From: JAKFWF01 sp031374115
Lineage (GTDB): Bacteria > Pseudomonadota > Alphaproteobacteria > Rhizobiales > Hyphomicrobiaceae
Assembly: GCA_031374115.1 (NCBI GenBank)
Contig: JANMNO010000059.1
Coordinates: 1 to 64,000, forward strand
Direction: 5' to 3'
Length of the DNA: 64,000 nt
Shown here: positions 8,388 through 18,500 of the stretch, piece by piece
How positions within the stretch are numbered: position 1 is the first letter of the stretch
Layout: the number at the start of each line of letters is the position of its first letter
Made by a program: the position numbers and the translations under genes
Notes under the pieces: model-generated
Seen by the model: the letters and a program-made list of their open reading frames with translations, nothing else
Database searches by the model: none
Told to the model about the DNA's origin: nothing

Positions 8388-8978
8388 TCAGCACTTCTTG
8401 AACAGTGTCGTCAGACACTTCCAGGTGCGTTGCGCGGTGTCGCCAATCGACTCACTGGTGTCCTTGAGCTGTTGCTTGGAGGTCTCGCCGCTGCGCTCTG
8501 CCATTTCCTGTACTGTACGCGGAGGCTGGGCGACGGCGGGGGCAGGTTTTGCTGGCTCGACCTTGGTCGAAGTGCCGGTTGCCGGTTTTGGCGGCGGACC
8601 AGAAGCGGATGGCGGTGCCGGCTGCGGTGCCGGGTCTCCTTCGAGCAAACTGGCAAGCGTGATCATTCGCGGCAGGCCATCGCAACTCGTGCCGCTCAAA
8701 TCCCGGCGGACGCTGCATTTTTCGTGATTTCCCTGGCGGGCCATTTCCTTGGCACAGACGTGCTGGAGCGCTTTGTCCCCGGCACCACCGAAACGGGCGA
8801 GCTTCTCGGATTTTTCGACCGAGCAGCGGTAGATGGCTGCTGGTGCGTCACAGACAACGCAAGCTTCCTGCGCTTGCGCCACGGCGGCGTCGACAGTCAT
8901 CGACAATGTTCCGGCGATGGCACACGACTTGAGCTTTCCTATCCCGGCCATGGCGCGTTTCTTTGAATTGCTTAACAT
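8388..8978 (-). CDS. Cys- and Pro-rich exported protein, function unknown
   Basis: About 196 residues from ATG 8978; another ATG at 8948 is also possible. The signal peptide ends near AAVAQAQEA. The mature N-terminal half has many cysteines (EACVVCDAP, YRCSV, HVCAKE, EKCSV, TSCDG), suggesting a disulphide-bonded periplasmic domain. A Pro/Ala-rich linker follows (about residues 115-150), then a helical tail ending in TLFKKC. No named domain is recognised. The longer frame upstream only shadows the GST gene at 9020-9643. Confidence 0.68.
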   Translation of the reverse strand: MLSNSKKRAMAGIGKLKSCAIAGTLSMTVDAAVAQAQEACVVCDAPAAIYRCSVEKSEKLARFGGAGDKALQHVCAKEMARQGNHEKCSVRRDLSGTSCDGLPRMITLASLLEGDPAPQPAPPSASGPPPKPATGTSTKVEPAKPAPAVAQPPRTVQEMAERSGETSKQQLKDTSESIGDTAQRTWKCLTTLFKKC

Positions 8979-9019
8979 CGTGCCGGATTCGCCCCCGAAA
9001 GCGGCGACAATGAGGCCTC

Positions 9020-9643
9020 TCACGGCGTGCCATTGCGCACGCTGGTGCGATAGGGAGTTCTCGTTGAAAGCCGATCGTAGTAGGCCGCGACCGCTGCCAA
9101 TTCCGGTTTGGTAAAATCGACGTGAAACCAGCGATTGACGACAATCCCTGCTCCGACGTCGGCAAGCGTGAAACTGCCGCCAGCCAGATAAGGACCATGC
9201 GCTGCCAATTGCGCGTCGAGACGTTTCATTTGGCGGGTCCAGTCGTTTATTCCCATCTCGATAATTTTCGGGTCTTGGAACGCAGGCGCCTTGATGGTCA
9301 GGCCGAGAAACACCGGTCGCACGCCAAGGTAGAGGTCGGTTGAACTCCAATCCATCCAACTCTCGACCAGCGCTCGCGCCTGCAACTCCGACGGGTAAAG
9401 ATCAGTTCGGCTGTGCTTCGCACAGAGGTACCGTAAAATCGTGTTGCTCTCGCGCAGGACGAAGCCATCGTCGTCAATCACCGGCACCACGCCAAATGCG
9501 CTCACACGCTTGAACTCGGGTTCTTCGGTCGAGCGGTACCCACGACCCCAGTCTTCACGTTCGTAAGGAATGCCGATTTCATCGGCAATCCACGTCACTT
9601 TGCGGACGTTGCTGGAATCCGCACGACCATAGATTTTTAGCAT
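9020..9643 (-). CDS. glutathione S-transferase family protein
   Basis: A 207-residue GST-fold protein starting at ATG 9643 (MLKIYGRADSSNVRK). The thioredoxin-like N-terminal domain has the catalytic-region Ser (ADSSN), the cis-Pro segment FGVVPVIDDDG and the glutathione-binding RESNTILRYL. The C-terminal helical domain has the N-capping box region GSFTLADVGAG. It is similar in layout to theta/beta-like bacterial GSTs. The substrate is unknown. It stands alone, divergent from the MATE exporter gene. Confidence 0.88.
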   Translation of the reverse strand: MLKIYGRADSSNVRKVTWIADEIGIPYEREDWGRGYRSTEEPEFKRVSAFGVVPVIDDDGFVLRESNTILRYLCAKHSRTDLYPSELQARALVESWMDWSSTDLYLGVRPVFLGLTIKAPAFQDPKIIEMGINDWTRQMKRLDAQLAAHGPYLAGGSFTLADVGAGIVVNRWFHVDFTKPELAAVAAYYDRLSTRTPYRTSVRNGTP

Positions 9644-9752
9644 TAGGCGAACATCCCTGCGTTGATTGCGCAGCTTTAGCATGGGCGATGCCGATCGGCT
9701 ATTGAACGGTTTCTCGCGTTGCTGATTGGCCGGATGCGCGGGCGCTTGTGTT

Positions 9753-11186
9753 ATGTCATCAGGAATGGATAAGTTGGTCGACGACACGACAGCATCGATG
9801 GCGAGCGATACGCGATGGCGGCGCGAGTTCGCAGATACGCTGCGGCTCGCCTGGCCGATGGCGCTGACGCAGCTTGGGCAGATCGCAATGATGACAACCG
9901 ATCTCGCCATGCTCGGGCGGCTCGGGTCGACTGTCGTTGCGGCCGCCTCGCTCGCGCACACGGTGTATTTCGCAGCCTTCGTGATCGGCCTAGGCCTGGT
10001 GTCCGCCGTTGCCCCGCTCGCGGCGCAAGCTTATGGCGCCCGTAAACCACGAGTCATGCGCCGCGCGGTGAGAATTGGCATTTGGGCCGCGATCGGTTTG
10101 GGACTGCCGTTTTCGATCGTACAGCAGTGGAGCACGCAGACATTGATTGCGCTCGGCCAGGCGCCCGATGCGGCGGTACTGGCTGGGCGCTATCTGCTAG
10201 GCTTGTCGTGGTGTTTGATCCCGACATGGATCTTCATGGCGTTGCGCGGGTTCATGGCGGCCGTCAACAGGCCGGCACCGGCGCTTTGGATAACGCTGGT
10301 CGCTATCCCGCTCAATGCGATACTGGCCTACGGTTTCATCTTTGGTGCGCTCGGGTTGCCCCGCCTCGATGTGCTGGGAGCGGGCGTTGCGACGACCATC
10401 GTCAACATTGCGATGTGCATCGCCGCGATTGGTGTCGCCTATGCCCAGGCACCGTTCAAAAAGTACAAGGTACTTGGCCGTTTCTGGCGCCCGGATTGGT
10501 CGTTGATGCGACAGTTGCTCGCGATTGGACTGCCAATGTCGGGCGCGTTCATGCTCGAGTTCGGACTGTTCGCGGCCGCAGCTTTGGTGATGGGGCGCCT
10601 CGGCGCGACCGAGCTTGCCGCCCACCAGATCGCTCTGCAAGTCGCGTCGATCCTGTTCATGGTGCCGTTCGGTATCTCGATGGCGGCGACGGTGCGGGTC
10701 GGTCACGCAGTTGGGCGCCGCGATGCGCCCGCGACGAGGCGCGCTGGCTACGCAGCTTTAGTATTGGGCGCGCTCTTCATGGCCGCCATGGTCGTTGTCA
10801 TCATCGCATTACGAAATGAGATACCGCACTGGTTTCTTGGGGCGAGTGCCGCCGCTGCGCAACCCACCGTCGACCTTGCCGCCACCTTGCTGCTCATCGG
10901 CGCCTCGTTCTTCATTGCCGATGGTCTGCAGACAGTAGGCGCCGGCGCGCTTCGAGGTCTCAATGACACGCGCTTGCCATTGCTATTTGCGGTCTTCAGC
11001 TTCTGGTGTGTCGGGTTTGCGTGCGCCTATCGCCTAGGACTGCATAGCAACCTTGGGGCGATTGGAGTCTGGATCGGATTGTCGGCCGGATTGACAATCT
11101 ACGCGGTGCTGTTGGTTGCGCGCTTCCGCTGGCTCACCAGCCGGGCCTATCTCCCCGATGCCGTTGCCGAGAACCCGACCCATTGA
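9753..11186 (+). CDS. MATE-family multidrug efflux protein (NorM-like)
   Basis: About 477 residues with some twelve hydrophobic segments, the size of NorM-type exporters. Conserved MATE features are visible: LAWPMALTQLGQIAMMTTDL in helix 1, GLVSAVAPLAAQAYGA, and the matching second-half block AATVRVGHAVGR. It should exchange Na+ or H+ for cationic drugs at the inner membrane. The start is uncertain (ATG 9753, 9765 or 9798), as none has a strong ribosome site. It is followed 72 bases later by gpt. Confidence 0.9.
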   Translation: MSSGMDKLVDDTTASMASDTRWRREFADTLRLAWPMALTQLGQIAMMTTDLAMLGRLGSTVVAAASLAHTVYFAAFVIGLGLVSAVAPLAAQAYGARKPRVMRRAVRIGIWAAIGLGLPFSIVQQWSTQTLIALGQAPDAAVLAGRYLLGLSWCLIPTWIFMALRGFMAAVNRPAPALWITLVAIPLNAILAYGFIFGALGLPRLDVLGAGVATTIVNIAMCIAAIGVAYAQAPFKKYKVLGRFWRPDWSLMRQLLAIGLPMSGAFMLEFGLFAAAALVMGRLGATELAAHQIALQVASILFMVPFGISMAATVRVGHAVGRRDAPATRRAGYAALVLGALFMAAMVVVIIALRNEIPHWFLGASAAAAQPTVDLAATLLLIGASFFIADGLQTVGAGALRGLNDTRLPLLFAVFSFWCVGFACAYRLGLHSNLGAIGVWIGLSAGLTIYAVLLVARFRWLTSRAYLPDAVAENPTH

Positions 11187-11258
11187 CGCCTTCGGGACTG
11201 GCGTTGCAGTTCCGGCAAAGCTAAAGCCTCGCGGGCTCACTTCGACAGGACCAATCTC

Positions 11259-11780
11259 ATGGCCGCATCTCCATCAACTAAAGCGTTCCCGGTGTCGTGG
11301 GATCAATTTCACCGCGATGCACGAGCGCTCGCGTGGCGCTTGGCGGACAAGGGTCCCGATGGCGCGGCCTTCGAGGCGATCGTGTGCATTACGCGCGGCG
11401 GACTTGTGCCCGCGGCCATCGTCTCCCGGGAGCTCAACTTGCGTCTGATCGAAACCGTTTGCATCGCGAGCTATCACGACTATGACAGCCAAGGTCAGTT
11501 GCAATTACTCAAGGATGTTTCGCCGTCGATCAAGGCGATAGGCGACGGCCAGGGGCGCGGCGTATTGGTGATCGACGATCTCACCGATACCGGTAAGACC
11601 GCGAAAATCGTACGCGCGATGTTGCCGAACGCACATTTTGCGACCGTCTATGCAAAGCCGCAGGGCGTGCCGACGATCGATACCTTCATCACTGAGGTCA
11701 GTCAGGACACCTGGATCTACTTCCCGTGGGATCTCGGGCTCGCATTCCAGGAGCCGATTGCAAAGGGGACGAAGGGGTAG
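11259..11780 (+). CDS. gpt: xanthine-guanine phosphoribosyltransferase
   Basis: A 173-residue type I phosphoribosyltransferase. The PRPP-binding motif is VLVIDDLTDTGKT, and the N-terminal half has CITRGGLVPAAIVSREL, the Gpt-type loop. The C-terminal WIYFPWDLG matches the short tail of XGPRT that stacks on the purine. The enzyme converts guanine and xanthine (and hypoxanthine weakly) to the nucleoside monophosphates in purine salvage. It lies upstream of the tRNA-Thr gene on the same strand. Confidence 0.95.
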   Translation: MAASPSTKAFPVSWDQFHRDARALAWRLADKGPDGAAFEAIVCITRGGLVPAAIVSRELNLRLIETVCIASYHDYDSQGQLQLLKDVSPSIKAIGDGQGRGVLVIDDLTDTGKTAKIVRAMLPNAHFATVYAKPQGVPTIDTFITEVSQDTWIYFPWDLGLAFQEPIAKGTKG

Positions 11781-11824
11781 TCAGAATGCAATCGCAGCTG
11801 TATAGAAGCCCCGCGCCCACGTAT

Positions 11825-11899
11825 GCCGGCATAGCTCAGCGGTAGAGCAGCGGTTTTGTAAACCGAAGGTCGGGAGTTCAATCCTCTCTGCCGGCACCA
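11825..11899 (+). tRNA. tRNA-Thr(UGU)
   Basis: A full cloverleaf can be drawn. The acceptor GCCGGCA pairs with TGCCGGC, the D-arm is GCTC...GAGC, and the anticodon loop TTTGTAA gives anticodon UGU. The T-arm carries TTCAATCC, the discriminator is A, and CCA is encoded (11897-11899). The outermost anticodon-stem pair is a G-A mismatch. It reads Thr codon ACA. Confidence 0.95.
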
Positions 11900-11905
11900 G
11901 AAACC

Positions 11906-12787
11906 TTAAGAAACGGATGCCTCGCTGACATCGACGGCCACGCTGACGGTATGCTTGCCGCCACCCAGCAGCACACCGCTGATAGGGCTCACGTCATCGT
12001 AATCGCGACCGTAAGCGATCGAGATATGTTGCTCCTGCGGCATCGAGCCGTTTGTCGGATCTAAATCAACCCAGCCGGTTTCGGGCGACCACACCGAAAT
12101 CCATGCGTGTGAAGCATCGGTTCCCTTCAACTTGGGTTGGCCGGCAGGCGCATGGGTCAGTAAGTAGCCGCTGACGTATCTTGCCGGAATTTTCGCCGCA
12201 CGCAGGCATGCCAACGCCAGATGCGAAAAATCCTGACACACGCCACGCCGTTGCTTCAGCACGGTTGCGATCGGCGTCGAAATGTCGGTCGCCGTATTGT
12301 CGAACGTGAAATCCGCAAATAGCCGGCGCGTCAAATGCCATGCTGCATCCAACACCGGGCGTCCTGGCAGCAACGATGGTGCCGCGTAATCCACGATCTG
12401 CATGGTCGGCATGGTGTGGCGCGATGGGCAAATGAATTGCAGGACTGAAAGGTCGAGTGGGTGCTGCCCGCGCATCAGATCATCGAACAGCCGCTGAAAA
12501 TTCATTGTCGAGGCCGCATCAGGCGGCTGCCGTTTTGCCACTTCAATGGTGCTGCGCGCATGAACAACGAATTCGCTATGCTCCTCTTCGACGCACAGTT
12601 GCGTCGTTGGATTACCAAAGTAGTCGACCACATCGATGCGCGAAGTTGGTGCGGGCTCAATCAACAGACTATGCCGGCGAACGGTCTGGCGCTCGATGGC
12701 GCGTGGCGACAAGTGCATCAGATGATGTGACTGGGAAACCGGCGCGCTATAACGATAGAGCGTTCGATGGCTGATGTCGTAGATCAC
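11906..12787 (-). CDS. transglutaminase-like cysteine protease (COG1305 type)
   Basis: A 293-residue protein with the bacterial transglutaminase N-terminal beta domain (residues 1-85, starting with HRTLYRYSAPV) and a papain-like core. The catalytic triad is intact: Cys184 in RGVCQDFSH, His227 in DASHAW and Asp243 in DLDPTNG. Bacterial proteins of this type are thought to cleave or form isopeptide bonds. No signal peptide is seen, so it should be cytosolic. It is the last gene of the leftward ATP-grasp/alpha-E operon, 12 bases after the fusion gene. The substrate is unknown. Confidence 0.9.
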   Translation of the reverse strand: MIYDISHRTLYRYSAPVSQSHHLMHLSPRAIERQTVRRHSLLIEPAPTSRIDVVDYFGNPTTQLCVEEEHSEFVVHARSTIEVAKRQPPDAASTMNFQRLFDDLMRGQHPLDLSVLQFICPSRHTMPTMQIVDYAAPSLLPGRPVLDAAWHLTRRLFADFTFDNTATDISTPIATVLKQRRGVCQDFSHLALACLRAAKIPARYVSGYLLTHAPAGQPKLKGTDASHAWISVWSPETGWVDLDPTNGSMPQEQHISIAYGRDYDDVSPISGVLLGGGKHTVSVAVDVSEASVS

Positions 12788-12799
12788 TCGGTCGCGCCT

Positions 12800-15391
12800 T
12801 TATGCTCGCGTATGCACGCGGTGTGGCTTCTCGTCCTTCAAATTAAAGAAGTGCCGCATGATCGCGGTCGATAGTTCCGGCAATTTTTCGGATTGCTCCC
12901 TCATTGCAGCAACCAGATGAGGCCGCTGTTGCCGGTCGTTCGAAGCGGCAAGTGCCCGCACATCGACCAACTTGATCACCGAAATCAGCGATACCAGGAT
13001 GCGTTGCTCTTCCGGCAGATTAACGCCGCTCGCCGTGTGCGGAAGGCCGCTCAGGTGGGTCGACAGCGACGACAGTTGAAAGGCGAGACTGCGGGGGTTG
13101 GTCTCGTCGACCAACAGCAAATCGAGAACCAACGGCAGCATCGGGTCCAGCCGGTAGCGTGACCGGTAGGTGATGAAACTGTCAGCCACCTCCAACAAAA
13201 ACATCAGGCTGTGCATTTCATCGTCGGCGCCGGTCGCCTTTTCGAAAAGCGGAACGATCGTCTCGCAAATATTCAGCCCGCGCTCGAGCCGCCGGCCCAT
13301 ATCCAGGAAAGACCAACCGGAATTCCGCGTCATGTTCTCATGCATCAGGCCATTGAACGCGGCGATCGCAAGCAGTCCCTCGTCGAGCAGATCGAGCATT
13401 TCCCCTGGAGAGGCATTGCTGAGGCGCGCGCGCCAAGATGATTGAGGTCCAAGTGCATTGAGCGTGCGCCAGGCTTCCAGCGATAGCCGGTCGCGCGTCA
13501 ATCCGGCAACGTGATGCAGACCATCGCAGATGTGCGGTAGACTATGATTTCCCCCAGCTGGCGACACCAATAGATGCGACAGGTTGGCGGCAGAATTCAA
13601 GGTAGGCTGCCGCGTTAGGAGCTGTGCCGCTTTCGGATCCTTCGCCAGCAGCGTGTAGAGACAAACCGTCGCCGCGCGTTGGCTGTCGTCTTGCCCCGCA
13701 TCTTCCTGCTGCCGGTTTACCGCACTGCGAACCACGCGCATCGTCCAATCCGCGCGCTCCGCATAACGGCCAAGCCAATACAGGTCGTCGGCGACCCGGC
13801 TTTGCAACACGCGTTGTGCTCTTTGCACGTGCGCTGTCTCGACGGTCGGACGCCATAAGCTAACGTGCTGCGGTTCTGGAGCATCGGAAAGCACCCAGAC
13901 GTCCCGTGTTTCGCCGTCGGGAGCATTGAGGCCAACGGCCATGCCGGGGTCGACCGTCATCGCGATCCCGCCGGGCATCACCCGATAACCATCCCGCGTC
14001 ATGGTGGCAAACATGCGCATCGCGAATGGACGCGGCCGTAAACCCTCGTTGGTCCAGACGGGCGACGTGCCGAAGCCGATCTTTTCTTCGGCCACCCACA
14101 TCGCGCCGTTCAGTTGGATCTCACCAATGAGGTCGGTGCGCTGCCGATCGGACAGTTCATTCGATACGCGGCCAAGCGATGCGCGGCCCGGCCTCCCCGT
14201 GGCTTCATGCGCGGGGCGGATCACGAGTTGATCGATATTCTGCACGGCGTAGTCATTGGCCGCCGCGTCACCGAGCCACCATCTTGGGGCGTCAGGCAGC
14301 ATTAGCGGCTCGCCGAGCATTTCTTCGCTGAGTCTGGGCAGGTAGCGGCCAAGCCCACGGTTCTCAACCAAGGCCGAACCTAATGCGTTGACGACGCGCT
14401 CGGGCTTGAAGCGACACGCCTGCGTCAGGCCTGCGGGTCCGAGAAATCCCGCCGGATCCAACGCCAGTGGATCGGACTTCGCGCCGTCTGTGCAACGAAC
14501 GATGAGATCGATCTGCTGCAGGCCCTCCAACGTCTTCAGCATCACCTGGTCACCCGCAACGCGCAGGTCACCACCTTCGACCAATATCAAGCCGAGGTAG
14601 CGGGCGAGATAGGCGTGGCTGAAGTAGTCCTCGTGTTGCGAACCTGGTGTCAGCAGGGCGATACGCGGGTCGGCACGTCCGCAACGCTGGGTCAGAGCCG
14701 CCTGCATATCACGGAAATAGGGCGCCAAGCGCTGGGCATTGGACGCGGCAAAAACCTCGCCGGCAATGTGCGTGTGCACCAGCCGGTTGGCGAGAACCAG
14801 CCCGATCCCTGCAGGCGTTTCGGTGTGGCTATCGATGACACGCCATTGCCCGTCGGCGGCGCGCGCCAGATCCGTTGCGAAAAACTGTAGGAACCCGTGC
14901 TGTGGCAAGATATCCCGGCAGGCGCGAAGGAATGAGGGGTCGGAGAACACGAGGCCCGGCGGGATCATGCCAGACGACAGCAGACGCTGCTCGCCGTAAA
15001 CATCCATTAGAATCGCATTCATCAGGCGTGCACGTTGAACTAATGCTTGCTGCAGCCAATGCCATTCGCTGGCGCCAATGAGCATTGGTACCAGATCGAC
15101 GTGCCAGGGCTGATCGCTCTTCGAGGGGTCGGCAAACATGTCGTGGGCGATGCCGGTCTCTCGAACGCGCCGGTTCATGCGCGCCGCCCGGACCGTCCGT
15201 TCACGGCTGTCGAATGCCGCCAGCGCATCCAGAACTGGTTCCCAGTGGGAACGGACGGCGCCGTTGGCGTCCATCATTTCGTCGTACACGCCGGGCCCCG
15301 GTGTGTAGCCGCCGAGCAATTCGGGCAAAGTCGCGTGCGCGCGGTGCACGTTGGTCTTCATCTCGCGTCCGGCTCCATAGCGTCCAAACAT
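12800..15391 (-). CDS. circularly permuted ATP-grasp / alpha-E domain fusion protein
   Basis: An 863-residue fusion. The first ~510 residues are a circularly permuted ATP-grasp (COG2308) with the block DGQWRVIDSHTETPAGIG and PGVYDEMMDANG near the N-terminus. The C-terminal ~310 residues form an alpha-E (COG2307, DUF403) helical domain that opens with SRVADDLYWLGRYAERAD. ATP-grasp enzymes of this group are predicted to ligate amino acids or peptides through an acyl-phosphate; alpha-E is a helical partner of unknown role. An alternative start is ATG 15361. It is in an operon with the upstream transglutaminase/DUF2126 gene (121-base gap) and the downstream transglutaminase (12-base gap). Confidence 0.88.
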   Translation of the reverse strand: MFGRYGAGREMKTNVHRAHATLPELLGGYTPGPGVYDEMMDANGAVRSHWEPVLDALAAFDSRERTVRAARMNRRVRETGIAHDMFADPSKSDQPWHVDLVPMLIGASEWHWLQQALVQRARLMNAILMDVYGEQRLLSSGMIPPGLVFSDPSFLRACRDILPQHGFLQFFATDLARAADGQWRVIDSHTETPAGIGLVLANRLVHTHIAGEVFAASNAQRLAPYFRDMQAALTQRCGRADPRIALLTPGSQHEDYFSHAYLARYLGLILVEGGDLRVAGDQVMLKTLEGLQQIDLIVRCTDGAKSDPLALDPAGFLGPAGLTQACRFKPERVVNALGSALVENRGLGRYLPRLSEEMLGEPLMLPDAPRWWLGDAAANDYAVQNIDQLVIRPAHEATGRPGRASLGRVSNELSDRQRTDLIGEIQLNGAMWVAEEKIGFGTSPVWTNEGLRPRPFAMRMFATMTRDGYRVMPGGIAMTVDPGMAVGLNAPDGETRDVWVLSDAPEPQHVSLWRPTVETAHVQRAQRVLQSRVADDLYWLGRYAERADWTMRVVRSAVNRQQEDAGQDDSQRAATVCLYTLLAKDPKAAQLLTRQPTLNSAANLSHLLVSPAGGNHSLPHICDGLHHVAGLTRDRLSLEAWRTLNALGPQSSWRARLSNASPGEMLDLLDEGLLAIAAFNGLMHENMTRNSGWSFLDMGRRLERGLNICETIVPLFEKATGADDEMHSLMFLLEVADSFITYRSRYRLDPMLPLVLDLLLVDETNPRSLAFQLSSLSTHLSGLPHTASGVNLPEEQRILVSLISVIKLVDVRALAASNDRQQRPHLVAAMREQSEKLPELSTAIMRHFFNLKDEKPHRVHTRA

Positions 15392-15512
15392 TCTGAGTCG
15401 TCTAATGCGCAGGATGAAGACTTGTCAGGCGAGCGCAATCCCCCTTTCGTGCACTTGATAGACCGTGATGCAATTCGGCGGCACCTGATGGTTTTGTCAC
15501 GGCGCTTCAAGT

Positions 15513-18500
15513 TTAATGAAATTGGCGCAGATCCAGCGTCGTTGGATACTCTGGATTTATGACCGCAGGCAGAAGGTTAACGGGTCCCGCCGTGTGCCGC
15601 GTCGTCTCGAACCGTGACAGGCGCCGCCCCTCGGCTTCATAAGCATTGATCGGCATTGTCTCGTGGCTGCGGCCGCCCGGATGGGACACGTGATATCGGC
15701 AGCCGCCGGCCGACCGGCCGGACCAGGTGTCGATGACGTCGAAGGCCAAGGGCGCATCGACGGGAATGTAAGGATGCAGGCAAGTCGGCGGCTGCCACGC
15801 CCGATAGCGAATGCCAGCGACGGCTTCGCCATTGGTGCCGGTCGCCATCAGGGGGACGGCTTGACCATTGCAGGTGACGACATAGCGGTCGCCGGTCAGT
15901 CCGGTCACGCGAACCTGCATCCGTTCGAGGGAACTGTCGACGTAGCGTGCCGTGCCGCCGGCTGCCGCTTCTTCACCGAGCACATGCCAAGGCTCGAGCG
16001 CCTGTCGCAGTTCGAGCCCGATGTCTCCAACCGTGATGTTGCCCGCCAGCTGAAAGCGAAACTCCAGATGCGGGCGGAACCATTCGAGTTCCACAGGCAG
16101 ATCCGCGCCTTGCAATTCCGCGATCACACCTTTGAAATCCGACCAGATGAAGTGTGGCAGCATGAAGCGGTCATGCAGCGCTGTACCCCACCGGACGAGA
16201 GGATTGCGATAGGGCTTCTCCCAAAAGCGAACGACGAGCGCGCGAAGCAGCAACTGTTGCGCCAAGCTCATGCGGGCGTGCGGCGGCATCTCGAAAGATC
16301 GGAACTCGACGAGCCCCAGCCGGCCAGCCGGCCCATCGGGTGAATAGAGTTTGTCGATGCAAATCTCGGCCCGATGGGTGTTGCCGGACACATCGATCAG
16401 CAGGTTCCGCAAGATCCGATCGACCATCCACGGCGTGACCGGATCGGCTTTGCCTACCGCGGGTTTGGGATCCGGGATCTGTTTCAACGCAAGCTCTAAT
16501 TCGTAGAGCTGCTCGTGACGTGCTTCGTCGACACGGGGTGCTTGGCTGGTCGGCCCGATGAACATTCCCGAAAACAAATAGGAGAGCGAGGGATGGTTTT
16601 GCCAAAAAGCGATGATGCTCGCGAGCAGATCGGGGCGGCGCAGGAAGGGGCTGTCGGCCGGCGTGATGCCGCCCAGCACAATGTGGTTGCCACCGCCGGT
16701 TCCCGTGTGCCGGCCGTCGAGCATGAACTTTTCGGTCGCGAGTTTTGCAAGGTGCGCCTCCTCGTAAAGGCCCGTCGTAATTTCGACCGCCTGCGCCCAA
16801 CTCGTCGCTGGGTGCACGTTGACCTCGATTACACCTGGATCCGGTGTGACTTTGATGACGTTTAGCCGGGCATCGGTCGCTGGCGTGTAGCCCTCGATAT
16901 GAACTGGCAGGTTCGTCGCCTTCGCGGTCTCTTCCACGGCGCCGATCAGCGCTGCGAAATCTTCGGCGTCCGCTAGCGGTGGAAGGAACACGCAGATACG
17001 CCCGTCGCGGGGCTCGATTGCGAGTGCGGTCCTGACTGAGCCAAATATGGCATCTGGATTTTGTGGAGATAATACTGGGGTCTTGAGGGAAACCGTGCGC
17101 CGTTGCTGGGTCAGGACGGATCGCTCGGCAAGCGGCGACGACGGTGCATACGGGTCGCGCGGCTGGACGTGCGGATACTCCGATTTGTCGATGAACTGGA
17201 GTGACCCGAGCGGCAGACGCAGGCCGGCCGGACTATCGCCCGGGATGAGATAGAGCCGCTCGCGGCGCAGTGCCCATCGCTCGGTGACCCACCGTCGGCC
17301 GAGGTCCTTCGACTGCCACGCCTGGATCGGCAGCACATAACTCGTCGGCTTACCCAAGCCGCGCTCGAACACGCGCACGAGGCGTGCTCGTTCCACCTCG
17401 TCGTCGAGTTTCGGGTCTCGCACGGACTGATCGAGCGGCAGGCGCTGTTCGATCAGGAGGAAATGCGCAGGGTCTTCAAACGCTGGAGTAGCACTTTGTT
17501 TGGGAAGGCCGAGGTGCATACAGAGCTTGTCGGTGAACGTCTGCGCGTCGTCGATACTAACCGCTCGGGCCGGCACTTCGCGGTCGATCAAGTCCAAGTT
17601 TTCCCAAAGCGCTTTCTTGTCGGAGCGCCAATAAACGGCGAACGCCCAGCGTGGCAGCTGTTCGCCAGGATACCATTTTCCCTGTCCGTAATGCAGCAAG
17701 GCGCCGGGCGCAAAACGCCGTTGCAGACGGCGCACCAAATCCTCGGCGAAGAGCCGTTTCGTCGGGCCGACGGCCGCGATGTTCCACTCTGCGCCCTCCA
17801 TGTCTTCGGCCGCCACAAAGGTCGGCTCGCCACCCATGCTAAGGCGCACGTCGCCGGTGCTCAAACGAGCATCGACCGTGGTGCCGGCATCGAGGATCTG
17901 CTGCCATTGGTCATCGGCATAAGGCTTCGTGGTTCGTGGCGTCTCCCTGATCCGCTGCACGGTCATGTCGAACGAAAACGAGACCTCGGCCTTTTCGTGG
18001 GCACCCGAGATTGGCGCGGCGCTGGTCGGATGCGGAGCGGCGGCGAGTGGAATGTGGCCCTCGCCAGTCAACAACCCGGAGGTCGCGTCAAGCCCGATCC
18101 ACCCAGCACCTGGCACATAGACTTCGGCCCAGGCGTGGAGATCGCAGAAATCGATCGCAGCACCTATCGGTCCATCAAGGGCTGCGACATCGGGTTTGAG
18201 CTGGATGAGATACCCCGAAACGAAGCGCGCGGCTAAACCAAGTTGGCGTAATATCTGCACCAGTAGCCATGCGCTGTCGCGGCAGGACCCAGATGCAGAG
18301 CGCAATGTTTCGTCGGGTGTTTGTACCCCCGGCTCCATGCGGATCAGGTACTTGATGTCGCGCTGCAATTGCCGATTGAGGTCGCACAAAAAATCGTTGG
18401 TGGGGCGCCGGTGCAGGTCCAAGCCATCGATGTATTTCTTCAAATGGGGGCCGGCAGGCAATGGTTCGAGATAAGGTGCCAACTCGCCCCTGGTCTCGCG

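Noticed and set aside
8979..9359. N-terminal extension of the Cys/Pro-rich exported protein
   Set aside because: The extension lies inside the GST gene at 9020-9643 in another frame, and a signal peptide starts at the internal ATG.
11825..11899. tRNA-Thr as an integration site
   Set aside because: No 3'-end duplicate of the tRNA and no integrase gene are visible; the next gene belongs to a conserved operon.
15663..16343. 226-codon frame antisense to the DUF2126 gene
   Set aside because: It overlaps a strongly conserved protein and shows no domain.
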